Shown in pieces: positions 44,044 to 53,842 of a stretch of 64,000 nucleotides of DNA. Position numbers and translations under genes: made by a program. The stretch lies in NCBI RefSeq assembly GCF_024448895.1, contig NZ_JAMOIC010000001.1, forward strand, positions 124,001-188,000, written 5' to 3'. This DNA comes from Stutzerimonas stutzeri. GTDB taxonomy: Bacteria > Pseudomonadota > Gammaproteobacteria > Pseudomonadales > Pseudomonadaceae. The first letter of the stretch is position 1. Every line of letters begins with the position of its first letter. Below the pieces are notes generated by a model. The model made no database searches, was not told the DNA's origin, and saw nothing but the letters and a program-made list of their open reading frames with translations.

Positions 44044-45150
44044 ATGTTCATTCGCACCCTTCTCTCCGCTGCAGTCGCTCTTGTCTTGTCTGGTCACGCA
44101 CAAGCTGCCGACAGCTCCGCGTCGGTGGAACAGGTTGGCAACCTCAATAAAGCGGAAACCACCCAGTCGGCCGGTACCGGCAATGCATCCACCCTTCTTC
44201 AGAGTGGTGACCTCAATGTGGCTCAATCAGAGCAAGAAGGAAGCGACCTTACAGTCTCGGCCACCCAGTATGGCGCCGAAAACGTTCTGACTACTGATCA
44301 GGTGGGCTATGGCTCTGAAGCCAATCTATCCCAAGACGGCGTGGGCAACGAGGTAAGCGTCTTTCAAACGACTACGGGCGGCGGCTCGTACGCTCAAGTC
44401 GCTCAAATCGGCCATGACAACGATGTTCGCGTCGATCAGATAGGTAGCGAACAAGGACTTTACGGCAAGATTTACCAGGATGGTCAGGAGAACCGGACTG
44501 ACCTGGATCAGTCGGGTGCCTTCAATAGCGTTGTGGCCGAACAGCACGGCCAAGGCAACGAGCTTCACGCTGTACAAAGCGGTGGATTTGTATCGGCGGA
44601 CACCTATCAGTCCGGTACGCAGAACACTATCAGCCTGAGCCAGTACGCTGACTTCCAAGGTGCTCATACAAGCATCAGCCAGACCGGTAATGACAACGAT
44701 GTCTCGGTCTCTCAATCGGGCGGCGGTCGCTACTCGGGTGGCTATATCAACCTGACGCAGGAGGGTGATCGCAATCTGGCCAAGATTAATGACAACTCAG
44801 CAATGGGTTCGATTACCTTTACCCAGTCGGGTGCTGACAACCTGCTGAATGTAGACCAGGCAGGCCGCTCCAATAGCGTTAACGGTGTCTCAACCGGTGA
44901 GCGCAACCTAGTTGATATCCAGCAGGATGGGGATGGTAGCTCGCTCGACATCGCCCAAAACGGCGCTAACAACATAATCGAAGTTGCGCAGAACGGCTCG
45001 CCTTACGGCGATAGTGGCATCATCGATCAGACCGGTACCGCTAACCATGCCTCCTTGACTCAAGGTGTGTACGGTTCAAGCTTCGGCGTAGACACAGCGA
45101 CAATCACTCAGAACGGCATGAGCAATAGCGCGACCGTCACACAGCGCTAA
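44044..45150 (+). CDS. Curlin-repeat (CsgA/CsgB-like) secreted protein 2
   Basis: A 368-residue protein from the ATG at 44044, with a signal peptide (LLSAAVALVLSGHAQA, cut before ADSS) nearly identical in plan to that of the first copy. The mature region again consists of Gln/Gly/Asn-spaced curlin repeats (for example QIGHDNDVRVDQIGSEQG and QSGADNLLNVDQAGRSN). Both proteins contain a matching block (QSGGGRYSGGYINLTQEG here), so they are diverged duplicates. Fibre subunit and nucleator, or two co-assembling subunits, are the obvious pair of roles. Pseudomonas Fap fibre proteins have a different repeat plan, so this is closer to curli. A strong terminator follows. Confidence 0.8.
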   Translation: MFIRTLLSAAVALVLSGHAQAADSSASVEQVGNLNKAETTQSAGTGNASTLLQSGDLNVAQSEQEGSDLTVSATQYGAENVLTTDQVGYGSEANLSQDGVGNEVSVFQTTTGGGSYAQVAQIGHDNDVRVDQIGSEQGLYGKIYQDGQENRTDLDQSGAFNSVVAEQHGQGNELHAVQSGGFVSADTYQSGTQNTISLSQYADFQGAHTSISQTGNDNDVSVSQSGGGRYSGGYINLTQEGDRNLAKINDNSAMGSITFTQSGADNLLNVDQAGRSNSVNGVSTGERNLVDIQQDGDGSSLDIAQNGANNIIEVAQNGSPYGDSGIIDQTGTANHASLTQGVYGSSFGVDTATITQNGMSNSATVTQR

Positions 45151-45164
45151 TCTGATCGTTGTAA

Positions 45165-45193
45165 AAAAGCCTGCTTTCTAGCAGGCTTTTCGT
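45165..45193 (+). terminator. Terminator after curlin-repeat gene 2
   Basis: AAAAGCCTGC pairs with GCAGGCTTTT over a 6-nt loop with a T-rich tail. Confidence 0.8.
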
Positions 45194-45200
45194 TTTCTGC

Positions 45201-45784
45201 ATGGACTCAAAGCGAATGGACATAGGGAAATTCGAAGCTGACCTGCGAGACCTGATGGCTCTCCATTTCATGACCGTCCGTTTATGTGCGACGGATCTCC
45301 GCTGGATTGCCAAGTATTCATAGTCGGTATCAACGCAGCTTCCAGCATGACGGAAGACTTCTGGGAATTCTGGCTTCCGGGTTATGGATTCGACAAGGCG
45401 GCATGGTACAGCGCATATCAAGCCACCCGCGCTAAACCGAGCCGAACGCGAACTGTCATGAAAATCGTGATGGACGAAGCCGTTGGCGCAAACAGTGATG
45501 TCAGGTTTCTAGAGACCAATATCTATTCGTTCCCTACTGCCCGAGAGAACATGCTTCGGAGCCAACAGAAGTCGACGAAGATCTTCGACTTCTTGCTTGA
45601 GACGATAAAGCCTAAAGTCATGCTGGTGCATGGTGCAAAGCCCAACAAGTACCTGAGAGAATACGGGCATAGAAACGCCAGGGTCATCGAAAGTCCGCAC
45701 TTCATCTATCTCGGTCGCGAGCGTGCCCGAGAGCATGGTAGGGAGATTGCTCGATCGCTTAATCAATCGGCTTCGTTGAGTTGA
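45201..45784 (+). pseudogene. Uracil-DNA-glycosylase-like protein gene, frameshifted near 5' end
   Basis: The main frame (ATG 45284, 166 residues) carries CQVFIVGINAASS, LETNIYSFPT and VMLVHGAKPN, which recall uracil-DNA-glycosylase-like fold proteins, though the family call is weak. The same frame reads HDRPFMCDGSPLD back to about 45260, natural-looking protein that continues before the ATG. In the other frame, from ATG 45201, MDIGKFEADLRDLM reads like the missing N-terminus. Loss of one base between about 45250 and 45268 would explain this. Either the gene is broken, or it is a sequencing error, or translation starts at 45284 with a short N-terminus. Confidence 0.5.
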
Positions 45785-45789
45785 TCGGG

Positions 45790-46137
45790 CTAGATGCCAC
45801 AAAGCGGGCGGCTCAAGACCGGCGAGCTTGCGACGAAGCTGGTGGTGGTATCGCCGTGTACCAGTATCAAGTCTGGGCGGAAGGCGTCATAGGCATGATC
45901 GAGCCGAACTAGCAGCTGCTCGGTCAAGCCATTTTGAGTCTGTCCGCGGTTCATGACCGCCAGATCCTGCTCGACGTCGAGTTCGAATGTCTCAAGGACC
46001 AGACGCAGCATTTCTCGGTGCTGACCGGTGACGCAAATGTGCAGGTCGATTTCCAGCAACTGGCGCAGCGACCGCGCCAGCGGGGCAATTTTGATAGCCT
46101 CTGGGCGGTGCCACACCCTCATGACGCTATAAGACAT
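45790..46137 (-). pseudogene. N-terminal fragment of UDP-GlcNAc 2-epimerase (wecB-like)
   Basis: A 115-codon frame matching only the first third of a roughly 370-residue epimerase: RPEAIKIAPLARSL, LHICVTGQHREML, NGLTEQLLVRLD and PDLILVHGDTTTSF are the standard N-terminal motifs. The normal start (VFGTRPEAIK) is replaced by VWHRPEAIK, and the product ends soon after the HGDTTT motif, before the catalytic domain is complete. It is a gene remnant in the scar zone beside the tRNA end of the island. Confidence 0.8.
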
Positions 46138-46364
46138 TCTACGTTCCGTTTGATGTCCTGGTACAAACGACTGCCTTTCTGCGAAAGCGGTTCAATAATC
46201 CACATGATTCAGACGTGGAAAACATGAAGAACGGTCTGTCCGCTCCTCGCTTCAACAGCACGACTGCATCAAGCAGCTACCACTCGCTTGGACCATCTAA
46301 GGCTTGAAGAACGGTCAGTTCCTCGCAGTGCGGAGCAAAGTTGAAATTGGAACCGATCCAGTAC

Positions 46365-46649
46365 CTACGCCCGGCGAACCCTGACTGCCGTGTGGGTCGA
46401 TACCGGTTGAGGAATCGGAGCCGGATCAAAGACTAGCTCGCCATCTGCCGTCACGCTGATGACTCTGCATAGCGCAGCGGCGGCCTCGGCTCGAGCCGCA
46501 GCCCGACTCTCGGGCATCATCGCGGGCGCTATGGATACATTAATTAGGCTGCCTGTCTCGCGCCGGTAGGTCAGTAGCTGAGTGAACGCTGCCAGGTCGT
46601 TTTGATAGGCGATCGCCTCGACCCAAAACTCACCAAAATCCTTTTTCAT
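46365..46649 (-). CDS. Small hypothetical protein
   Basis: A 94-residue protein with AAGGAG nine bases before the ATG. The N-terminal part (KDFGEFWVEAIAYQNDLAAF) is amphipathic and the middle is Ala/Arg-rich helix (ESRAAARAEAAAALCRVI), ending in a proline-rich basic tail. No family is recognised. It and the next gene upstream lie on the same strand 45 bases apart and may be cotranscribed. Confidence 0.5.
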   Translation of the reverse strand: MKKDFGEFWVEAIAYQNDLAAFTQLLTYRRETGSLINVSIAPAMMPESRAAARAEAAAALCRVISVTADGELVFDPAPIPQPVSTHTAVRVRRA

Positions 46650-46694
46650 ACGCCGACGCTCCTTATGACGGCAGGTAACTTACATCAATCTCCA

Positions 46695-46970
46695 TCACGG
46701 AGTAGAGGCTGCGGTGCATCGTCGGTGAGCTCGCAGGCTCCACTGCCGATCAACGTACAGTTTTACTAGCTCGACAGCAGCCTCCTGTGCCTGAGCATCG
46801 GTACTGTAGAAACCTGGTGAAATAAAGGTATCGCCAGTAACCCGGCCTTGAAGCGGGCGGATGTCTACGTTGAACGTCCACTGTTCGCGTCCGAAGGTAG
46901 AGCCGATCAAAGTCACGGTATACGCGACCCTGCGGTAGCTGCCCTCCACACTCAGCTCAATGTCTGCCAT
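46695..46970 (-). CDS. Small hypothetical protein
   Basis: A 91-residue protein from the ATG at 46970, with GGAG upstream inside a short tandem repeat (GGTTGGAGT units, 46971-47000). The frame extends to 47018, but that part encodes the repeat (GWSGWSGWV). The product reads as strands (ELSVEGSYRRVAYTVTLIG, WTFNVDIRPLQGRVTGD) and then a helix (DAQAQEAAVELVKLYVDRQW), a compact alpha/beta domain I cannot name. Confidence 0.5.
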   Translation of the reverse strand: MADIELSVEGSYRRVAYTVTLIGSTFGREQWTFNVDIRPLQGRVTGDTFISPGFYSTDAQAQEAAVELVKLYVDRQWSLRAHRRCTAASTP

Positions 46971-47189
46971 GACCCAACCACTCCAACCACTCCAACCATC
47001 GCCTATGCCTCTAGGCACGTCCGTTACTGGACCCGGCGAGATAGCCTTATGCTATCAGTAAGCGCGCTAGGCCTCGTCAATCAATCGAGCGAGATGTGCT
47101 GGGTCGCAACTTGAATCGACAAGGGGATGCGGCAGCTTGAGTGATTAACCCTTCTCTACTTGTCAACACCGGTTGAAAACTGACCCACC

Positions 47190-47465
47190 CTACCGAAGTA
47201 AAACCGACCCACCCCGGTGGTGATGGAGTTTGTTTATGGCCGTGGCGAAGCCGTTCTCTCGGCACCAGCTGCCCGATTTCAGCTTGTCCTTCAGTTGATA
47301 GGTTTGTCCGCTGACCTGGACGATATGGGCATGGTGCCAAAGCCGATCCAGCAGTGCAGCGGTCAGCGTCGAGTCGTCGGCAAGGTCGTTGCCCATTGGC
47401 TAAACGGCAAGTTACTCGTCAGCACCACGCTGCCTTGTTCGTACCGTTTGCGCAGCCTGTCGTTT
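47190..47465 (-). pseudogene. IstB fragment (IS21-family insertion sequence remnant)
   Basis: Reading minus strand, LRKRYEQGSVVLTSNLPFSQW and then, in another frame, LADDSTLTAALLDRLWHHAHIVQ and QLKDKLKSG match the C-terminal part of the IstB ATPase of IS21-type elements. A frameshift separates the two halves near 47400. The rest of the element is missing. Confidence 0.8.
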
Positions 47466-47470
47466 CTGAA

Positions 47471-47695
47471 TTAAAACAGCCAAGTCCATGCCTTTAAAGA
47501 TGATGGGCTCCGCTTATACGGCGGTAAGATTCGGCCTCGGAACCGGATAGGAAAGCCGCTCAAATGGCGGCCCTGGATGCCATAGCGCCGTTGAGCTTCT
47601 TTATAACTCAACTCGCCTTTTTCGATCTGGTCGACGACCGACAATTTAAAGGCCAGCGTGTAATCACGCTGGCTACGCCTTTTGCTTGAGTTCAT
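47471..47695 (-). pseudogene. IS3-family OrfA fragment
   Basis: The first 43 codons (SSKRRSQRDYTLAFKLSVVD, then KGELSYKEAQRRYGIQGR) match the N-terminal helix-turn-helix of an IS3-family OrfA transposase; past 47567 the reading turns into unrelated sequence next to the IstB remnant. One element appears cut by the other or by deletion. Confidence 0.75.
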
Positions 47696-47872
47696 TGCAT
47701 CCTCCTGAAAATCGATCAGAAGGTGTAAACCTTATTCAGGACGAGACATAGCGAATTAAAAAGCCGAGGTATGCATGCGAGAACTTTCTATTGCGGTAGT
47801 ACCCAATCTAGGTGAGGAGACTGATCCGCCTGCTCCCTGTCTCAGTGTGTAGTTGGCAGGTAATGGGACGGC

Positions 47873-48202
47873 TCAAGCAACCTCAGTCGCTGGCTGCTCG
47901 CCCCGCTTGTGGTAACGCGAGAGCACCCCAAACAGATCACCGACTCGAACGCGCACATCAGACCTTTCGTGTTCGTAGCCGCGGCTCTCTAGGATTTGCC
48001 GAACCATGCGTCCAACCATCTGCTTATACCTGTCGACCCGAACAGTATCTCCAAACCTTGCTAGCAGGTGTGGTTGTAGCCCTTCCAATGCAGGGCGCCC
48101 CAAGTAGGTTGTCGTTTCGAGGCAGGCGATTGCTACGTCGGTTGCGGACGCTGTTGTGGCGCATGAATCAGCGGTGGGGCAAAAAGTGGGGCAAATTGGC
48201 AA
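47873..48202 (-). CDS. Hypothetical protein beside tRNA-Pro
   Basis: A frame of up to 109 residues whose C-terminal 75 residues look like real protein: LGRPALEGLQPHLLARFG, VDRYKQMVGRMVRQILESRG and RVRVGDLFGVLSRYHKRG, a basic helical domain. The N-terminal 30 codons (PTFCPTADSCATTASATD) look like read-through of tRNA-flanking sequence, so the true start is not clear and the gene may be truncated. It lies directly inside the tRNA-Pro boundary. I do not recognise a family. Confidence 0.45.
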   Translation of the reverse strand: MPICPTFCPTADSCATTASATDVAIACLETTTYLGRPALEGLQPHLLARFGDTVRVDRYKQMVGRMVRQILESRGYEHERSDVRVRVGDLFGVLSRYHKRGEQPATEVA

Positions 48203-48223
48203 GCGCCCAAAATTTACCAGGCA

Positions 48224-48256
48224 TAAAAAAATCCAGACACCGCTAAGTGACTGGAT
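48224..48256 (-). terminator. Terminator after tRNA-Pro
   Basis: On the minus strand ATCCAG pairs with CTGGAT and is followed by seven T residues, closing the thrS-to-tRNA-Pro transcription unit. Confidence 0.7.
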
Positions 48257-48270
48257 TTATTTGAGTTTTT

Positions 48271-48348
<78 letters not shown>

Positions 48349-48428
48349 CGATGCATTCAGCTTTTGCTGAAAGCGGACGAACTATACAATAAGCGTCTGA
48401 TATGTGGAAGATTTTTCTTCGATTGCGT

Positions 48429-48785
48429 TTAAGTCTTAAGCACAATAAGGACATCTTCAAGCTCAGTAATCATCTGTCGAATCAGCTGCTTGTATTGAGT
48501 GGTGTCGTCCCGCGCCTCATCTCCCGACATCCTTTGCCGGGCGCCACCTATTGTAAATCCATGCTCATAGAGCAATGACCGTATCTGCCTGATCATCAAG
48601 ACGTCTTGACGCTGGTAATAGCGCCGATTTCCACGCCGCTTCACTGGATTTAACTGGGGGAACTCTTGCTCCCAATAGCGCAAGACATGGGGCTTAACCG
48701 CGCACAGCTCGCTCACTTCACCAATTGTGAAGTAGCGTTTTCCGGGTATTGTCGGCAGCTCGTCGTTATGGCTTGGTTCCAGCAT
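48429..48785 (-). CDS. MerR-family transcriptional regulator
   Basis: A 118-residue MerR-type protein: the winged helix-turn-helix is [20 protein letters not shown] (residues 17-36), followed by the classic [14 protein letters not shown] and the [20 protein letters not shown] wing and helix. It lacks the cysteine set of metal-sensing members. It overlaps the 3' end of ihfA by 20 nt, and the same neighbour pair occurs throughout pseudomonads, so it belongs to the core operon. Its target is not known to me. Confidence 0.9.
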   Translation of the reverse strand: MLEPSHNDELPTIPGKRYFTIGEVSELCAVKPHVLRYWEQEFPQLNPVKRRGNRRYYQRQDVLMIRQIRSLLYEHGFTIGGARQRMSGDEARDDTTQYKQLIRQMITELEDVLIVLKT

Positions 48786-49068
48786 ATGCTTCGACTCTGG
48801 CTTTCAGTTTTTGCCCTGGCCGGAACGTCACGACGCGACGCGCCGTGATCGGGATTTCCTCACCGGTTTTCGGATTGCGGCCCGGACGCTGACGCTTATC
48901 GCGCAGATCGAAGTTGCCGAAACCCGACAACTTCACCTGCTCGTTATGTTCGAGCGCTTGACGAATTTCCTCGAAAAACAGCTCGACCAACTCCTTGGCC
49001 TCGCGTTTATTCAAGCCTAGCTCTTCATAAAGACGTTCGGCCATTTCAGCTTTCGTCAGAGCCCCCAT
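48766..49068 (-). CDS. ihfA: Integration host factor alpha subunit
   Basis: A 100-residue DNA-bending protein: [20 protein letters not shown] at the N-terminus, [20 protein letters not shown] (the DNA-inserting beta-arm with its Pro) and [14 protein letters not shown] at the end. It pairs with IhfB to bend DNA in replication, recombination and sigma-54 promoter control. It starts 3 bases after pheT, as in other gammaproteobacteria. Confidence 0.97.
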   Translation of the reverse strand: MGALTKAEMAERLYEELGLNKREAKELVELFFEEIRQALEHNEQVKLSGFGNFDLRDKRQRPGRNPKTGEEIPITARRVVTFRPGQKLKARVEAYAGTKP

Positions 49069-49071
49069 ACG

Positions 49072-51450
49072 CTATTTCCTTAACGTGGCGTTGAACCTTT
49101 CTTCCAGGGAGGTGAGGATTCGCTGCATCGCACCGCTCACCTCATCGTCGTTTAGAGTGCGCGAAGGGTGTTGCCAGGTCAAGCCGACTGCCACACTTTT
49201 ACTAAGCGGATCAATACCTTTACCCAGATACACATCAAATAGCTTGAGATCCGTCAGGTGTTCGCCTGCCGCTTCACGAATGCTACTCAGCACCGCCTCC
49301 GCGGTTATGTCTCGAGATACCAGAATTGCCAAATCACGCCGCACTTCGGGAAAGCGAGAAAGCTCAGCGAAGCGCGGAAGTCGGCCCACATCTATCTCGG
49401 CGATCAACAGCTCGAACATATATACCGGTTGATCAATCCCCAGCTTGGCCGCCAATTGCGGATGCAGGCTGCCAAGGTAACCAACCAGACGACCTTCTCG
49501 CTCGATACGGGCGGACTGGCCTGGGTGAAGAGCCGAATGCTCAGCATTAGCGAAGATAAACGAAAGCTGGCCACCCGAGGCGCTTAATAACGCCTCAACA
49601 TCCGCCTTCACGTCATAGAAATCTACCGTATCTCGGCTATTGCCCCAGGCTTCACTGAAACGAGCACCGGTCACTACTCCAGCCAGTACAGCCTCTTGTT
49701 TGAGCTCATCAAGCTGACCAACAAACCGCAGGCCATTCTCAAACAGACGAACTCGGGTCTGTTGACGGTTGAGGTTGTACTGCAACGCAGTGACCAGCCC
49801 GGGCCACAACGAGGCACGCATTGCACTCATTTCAACCGAAATAGGGTTGGCGAGCATCAATGGCTTTGTGCTTGGCGAGAACAACTCAAAGAGCTTCGGA
49901 TCGATAAAGCTGTAGGTGATCGCTTCCTGGTAACCGCGAGCCACCAAGAGGCGGCGCAACGTGGGAACCGTTACTCGCGCTTCTGGTGTAGACGCTGGCG
50001 CAAGCCGGGCTTGTGGGTAGCGCACAGGGAGGCGGTCATACCCATACAAACGACCAATTTCTTCTATCAGATCGACTTCAAGGGAAATATCGAAACGGTG
50101 GCTAGGAACATCAACACGCCACACTCCTTCGTCTTCGTTTGTAAGCTTCAGACCCAGCGCACCCAGCACTTGCTCGACCTGCTTGCGTGGGAGTTCCAGA
50201 CCAAACATCTGGCTTATGCGTTCGCTGCGCAGCATGATTGGCGCGGTTTGCGGCATCCCAGCTTCATTGAGCGCCTCGGTGATGGGCCCCGCTTCGCCGC
50301 CCACGATTTCAAGCAGCAGCCCTGTGGCTCGCTCCATGGCTCTGCGGGTCAGCTGCGGATCCACCCCGCGCTCATAACGGTGCGAAGCGTCGGTGTGAAG
50401 TCCGTATGAGCGCGCCTTACCAGCTAAGGCAATGCTTTCGAAGTACGCGCTTTCGAGGAAAATATCCTGGGTACCGGTGTTCACACCGCTGTGCTCGCCG
50501 CCCATGACACCAGCGATTGCCAACGCGCGCTGATAATCAGCGATGACCAGTGTGTCGGCTCGCAGCTTGACGGTCTGGCCATCAAGCAGAACCAGGGACT
50601 CACCTTCCTCAGCCATGCGGACACGAATACCGGTGTTGATTTCGGCGAGATCGAACGCATGCAGCGGCTGTCCGAGCTCGAGCATCACGTAATTCGTGAC
50701 ATCCACAACAGCATCAATCGAGCGAATACCGGACCGCCGCAAACGTTCGGTCATCCAGGTCGGTGTTGGCCGAGCCAGGTCAACATTTCGGACGATTCGA
50801 CCTAGATAACGGGGACAGGCAGCAGGAGCAAGCACCTCAATAGGCCTCGAGTCCTGATGACTAACCTCGACAGCCTCAATGTCTAACGCCGCAACTGGGG
50901 CGGAGTATATTGCCCCCACCTCGCGGGCGAGCCCAGCGATGGACAGGCAGTCCCCCCGATTGGGCGTAAGGCCAATTTCAATGCTGGCATCGTCCAAGTT
51001 CAGAGCGGTGCGGATATCTGCCCCTACCGGAGCCTCGGGAGCGAGCTCCATCAACCCGTCATTGTCTTCGGATATCTGAAGCTCAGAAGCAGAGCAAAGC
51101 ATCCCGCTTGACTCAACTCCGCGCAGCTTTGCCTTCTTGATCTTGAAATCGCCAGGCAGCTGGGCGCCAATCATCGCAAAGGGAACTTTCAGGCCAGGGC
51201 GTACATTTGGCGCGCCACAGACTACCTGAAAGGTCTCGCTGCCATTGCTGACCTGGCACACGCGCAGCTTATCGGCATCTGGGTGTTGCTCAGTGCTGAG
51301 CACTTCACCGACAACGACACCACTGAACTGCCCGGCAGCTGGCTCTACACTATCGACCTCAAGACCGACCATTGACAACCGAGCGACGAGCTCGTCATGT
51401 GAAACCTGCGGATTGACCCAGCTCCGCAGCCACTGTTCACTGAATTTCAT
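49072..51450 (-). CDS. pheT: Phenylalanyl-tRNA synthetase beta subunit
   Basis: A 792-residue subunit of the usual length. In order: an N-terminal core with WLRSWVNP, a tRNA-binding domain (VVGEVLSTEQHPDADKLRVC), the B3/B4 editing region (AACPRYLGRIVRNV), B5, the catalytic-like core (GYQEAITYSFIDP) and the C-terminal anticodon-binding fold (RFPEVRRDLAILVSRDI). It forms the alpha2-beta2 enzyme with PheS, encoded 33 bases upstream. Confidence 0.97.
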   Translation of the reverse strand: MKFSEQWLRSWVNPQVSHDELVARLSMVGLEVDSVEPAAGQFSGVVVGEVLSTEQHPDADKLRVCQVSNGSETFQVVCGAPNVRPGLKVPFAMIGAQLPGDFKIKKAKLRGVESSGMLCSASELQISEDNDGLMELAPEAPVGADIRTALNLDDASIEIGLTPNRGDCLSIAGLAREVGAIYSAPVAALDIEAVEVSHQDSRPIEVLAPAACPRYLGRIVRNVDLARPTPTWMTERLRRSGIRSIDAVVDVTNYVMLELGQPLHAFDLAEINTGIRVRMAEEGESLVLLDGQTVKLRADTLVIADYQRALAIAGVMGGEHSGVNTGTQDIFLESAYFESIALAGKARSYGLHTDASHRYERGVDPQLTRRAMERATGLLLEIVGGEAGPITEALNEAGMPQTAPIMLRSERISQMFGLELPRKQVEQVLGALGLKLTNEDEGVWRVDVPSHRFDISLEVDLIEEIGRLYGYDRLPVRYPQARLAPASTPEARVTVPTLRRLLVARGYQEAITYSFIDPKLFELFSPSTKPLMLANPISVEMSAMRASLWPGLVTALQYNLNRQQTRVRLFENGLRFVGQLDELKQEAVLAGVVTGARFSEAWGNSRDTVDFYDVKADVEALLSASGGQLSFIFANAEHSALHPGQSARIEREGRLVGYLGSLHPQLAAKLGIDQPVYMFELLIAEIDVGRLPRFAELSRFPEVRRDLAILVSRDITAEAVLSSIREAAGEHLTDLKLFDVYLGKGIDPLSKSVAVGLTWQHPSRTLNDDEVSGAMQRILTSLEERFNATLRK

Positions 51451-51483
51451 CCTGCTCTCCTAAACGTGTTTGGCGATCTGCGG

Positions 51484-52527
<1,044 letters not shown>

Positions 52528-52579
52528 TCAACCGTTACGTTGTCAGGTGCACTTGTGCAAATGCCCCTTCAGATACGAA

Positions 52580-52610
52580 ATAGGGGAAGAGCACAAGGCT
52601 CTTCCCCTAT
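52580..52610 (-). terminator. rplT-pheS hairpin (possible attenuator)
   Basis: A perfect 13-bp inverted repeat ATAGGGGAAGAGC / GCTCTTCCCCTAT with a 5-nt loop, followed on the minus strand by a weak T-rich tail (ATTTCG). It stands 41 bases after rplT and about 92 bases before pheS, where enteric bacteria attenuate pheST. I see no Phe-rich leader peptide. Confidence 0.7.
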
Positions 52611-52650
52611 CGGTGACGCTACGAATCCGAGGATTCGATTGTCGAAGGGC

Positions 52651-53007
52651 TTAGGCCAGAGAAGCTTTGGCTTTTTCGACAATTGCAGCAAAAGCTGCTT
52701 TTTCGTTCACTGCCAATTCGGCCAGAACCTTGCGGTCGATCTCGATGGCCGCTTTCTTCAAGCCAGCAATGAAACGGCTGTAAGACAGACCGTTAACACG
52801 TGCACCAGCATTGATACGAGCGATCCACAGAGCGCGGAACTGACGCTTCCGCTGGCGGCGGTCACGGTAGGCATACTGGCCAGCCTTGATTACCGCCTGC
52901 TTGGCAACACGGAACACGCGCGAGCGAGCGCCGTAATAGCCTTTAGCGAGTTTCAGAATTTTCTTGTGACGGCGACGAGCGACGACGCCACGCTTAACAC
53001 GAGCCAT
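52651..53007 (-). CDS. rplT: Ribosomal protein L20
   Basis: A 118-residue L20: [20 protein letters not shown] at the basic N-terminal tail, [17 protein letters not shown], then [20 protein letters not shown] and [15 protein letters not shown]. It assembles early on 23S rRNA and in many bacteria represses the infC-rpmI-rplT mRNA. It follows rpmI by 27 bases. Confidence 0.98.
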   Translation of the reverse strand: MARVKRGVVARRRHKKILKLAKGYYGARSRVFRVAKQAVIKAGQYAYRDRRQRKRQFRALWIARINAGARVNGLSYSRFIAGLKKAAIEIDRKVLAELAVNEKAAFAAIVEKAKASLA

Positions 53008-53034
53008 GAGTTATTCCTCTGAGTCTTGACCGAA

Positions 53035-53229
53035 TTAACGAACGCGCAGCATCCGCTCTACTTTTGCTTTATCAGACGGGTGCATCAGAGATGTACCACG
53101 CAGCTGACGCTTACGCTTGGTAGACATTTTGGTCAGGATGTGGCTCTTGAAAGCGTGCTTGTGCTTGTAGCCATTTGCCGTCTTTTTGAAGCGCTTCGCA
53201 GCGCCACTTTTAGTCTTCATCTTTGGCAT
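53035..53229 (-). CDS. rpmI: Ribosomal protein L35
   Basis: A 64-residue L35 with the standard sequence: [39 protein letters not shown] and the end [11 protein letters not shown] in near form. It lies between infC and rplT in the conserved order. Confidence 0.98.
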   Translation of the reverse strand: MPKMKTKSGAAKRFKKTANGYKHKHAFKSHILTKMSTKRKRQLRGTSLMHPSDKAKVERMLRVR

Positions 53230-53291
53230 GTTCGGTACTCCACATTGTGGGTGATTTCAAATAACCGCAAGGCCTGCCAGTGCCCTGGTGG

Positions 53292-53837
53292 TTACTTTTT
53301 CTTCTTGGGAGCGATGACCATGATCAGCTGGCGTCCTTCCATCTTTGGATGCTGTTCGACCGAACCATACTCCACAAGATCAGCCTCGACCCGCTTCAAC
53401 AGTTCCATCCCCAGCTCCTGATGCGCCATCTCACGACCGCGGAATCTCAACGAAACCTTGGCCCTGTCCCCTTCACTCAGGAAACGCACCAGGTTGCGGA
53501 GCTTGACCTGGTAGTCCCCTTCTTCCGTCCCTGGACGAAACTTTATTTCTTTAACCTGAATCTGCTTCTGGTTCTTTTTCGCTGCAGCAACCTGTTTCTT
53601 CTTTTCGAACAGATGCTTGCCGTAGTCCATGATCCGGCACACAGGAGGAACCGCATCGGCGGAAATTTCCACCAGATCCAACTTCGCTTCTTCAGCTATA
53701 CGAAGCGCTTCATCAATCGAGACGATGCCAACCTGCTCGCCATCAGCACCAATCAAACGGACCTCACGAGCCGAGATATTCTCGTTGATCGGGGCCTTGG
53801 GTGCAGCTCGTTTATCCTGTCTCATTTCACGCTTAAT
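53292..53837 (-). CDS. infC: Translation initiation factor IF-3
   Basis: A 181-residue IF-3. The N-domain begins [17 protein letters not shown], the linker is [12 protein letters not shown] and the C-domain has [16 protein letters not shown] and [16 protein letters not shown] place the start at AUU (53837), not the internal ATG at 53825: GGAG ends eight bases before the AUU, and AUU is the known start of infC in Escherichia coli, where IF-3 rejects it and so controls its own amount. An AUA two codons further upstream is a less well spaced alternative. The ribosome site is formed by the last codons of thrS. Confidence 0.93.
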   Translation of the reverse strand: MKREMRQDKRAAPKAPINENISAREVRLIGADGEQVGIVSIDEALRIAEEAKLDLVEISADAVPPVCRIMDYGKHLFEKKKQVAAAKKNQKQIQVKEIKFRPGTEEGDYQVKLRNLVRFLSEGDRAKVSLRFRGREMAHQELGMELLKRVEADLVEYGSVEQHPKMEGRQLIMVIAPKKKK

Positions 53838-53842
53838 AGTTA

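Noticed and set aside
42859-45150. Assignment of the repeat proteins to the Fap amyloid family
   Set aside because: The short Q/G/N repeats of about 20 residues fit curlin; FapB/FapC have longer, differently spaced repeats, and no fap genes are adjacent.
46971-47000. Short tandem repeat (GGTTGGAGT units on the minus strand) as a mobile or regulatory array
   Set aside because: Only about three units; it mainly supplies the ribosome site of the small gene downstream.
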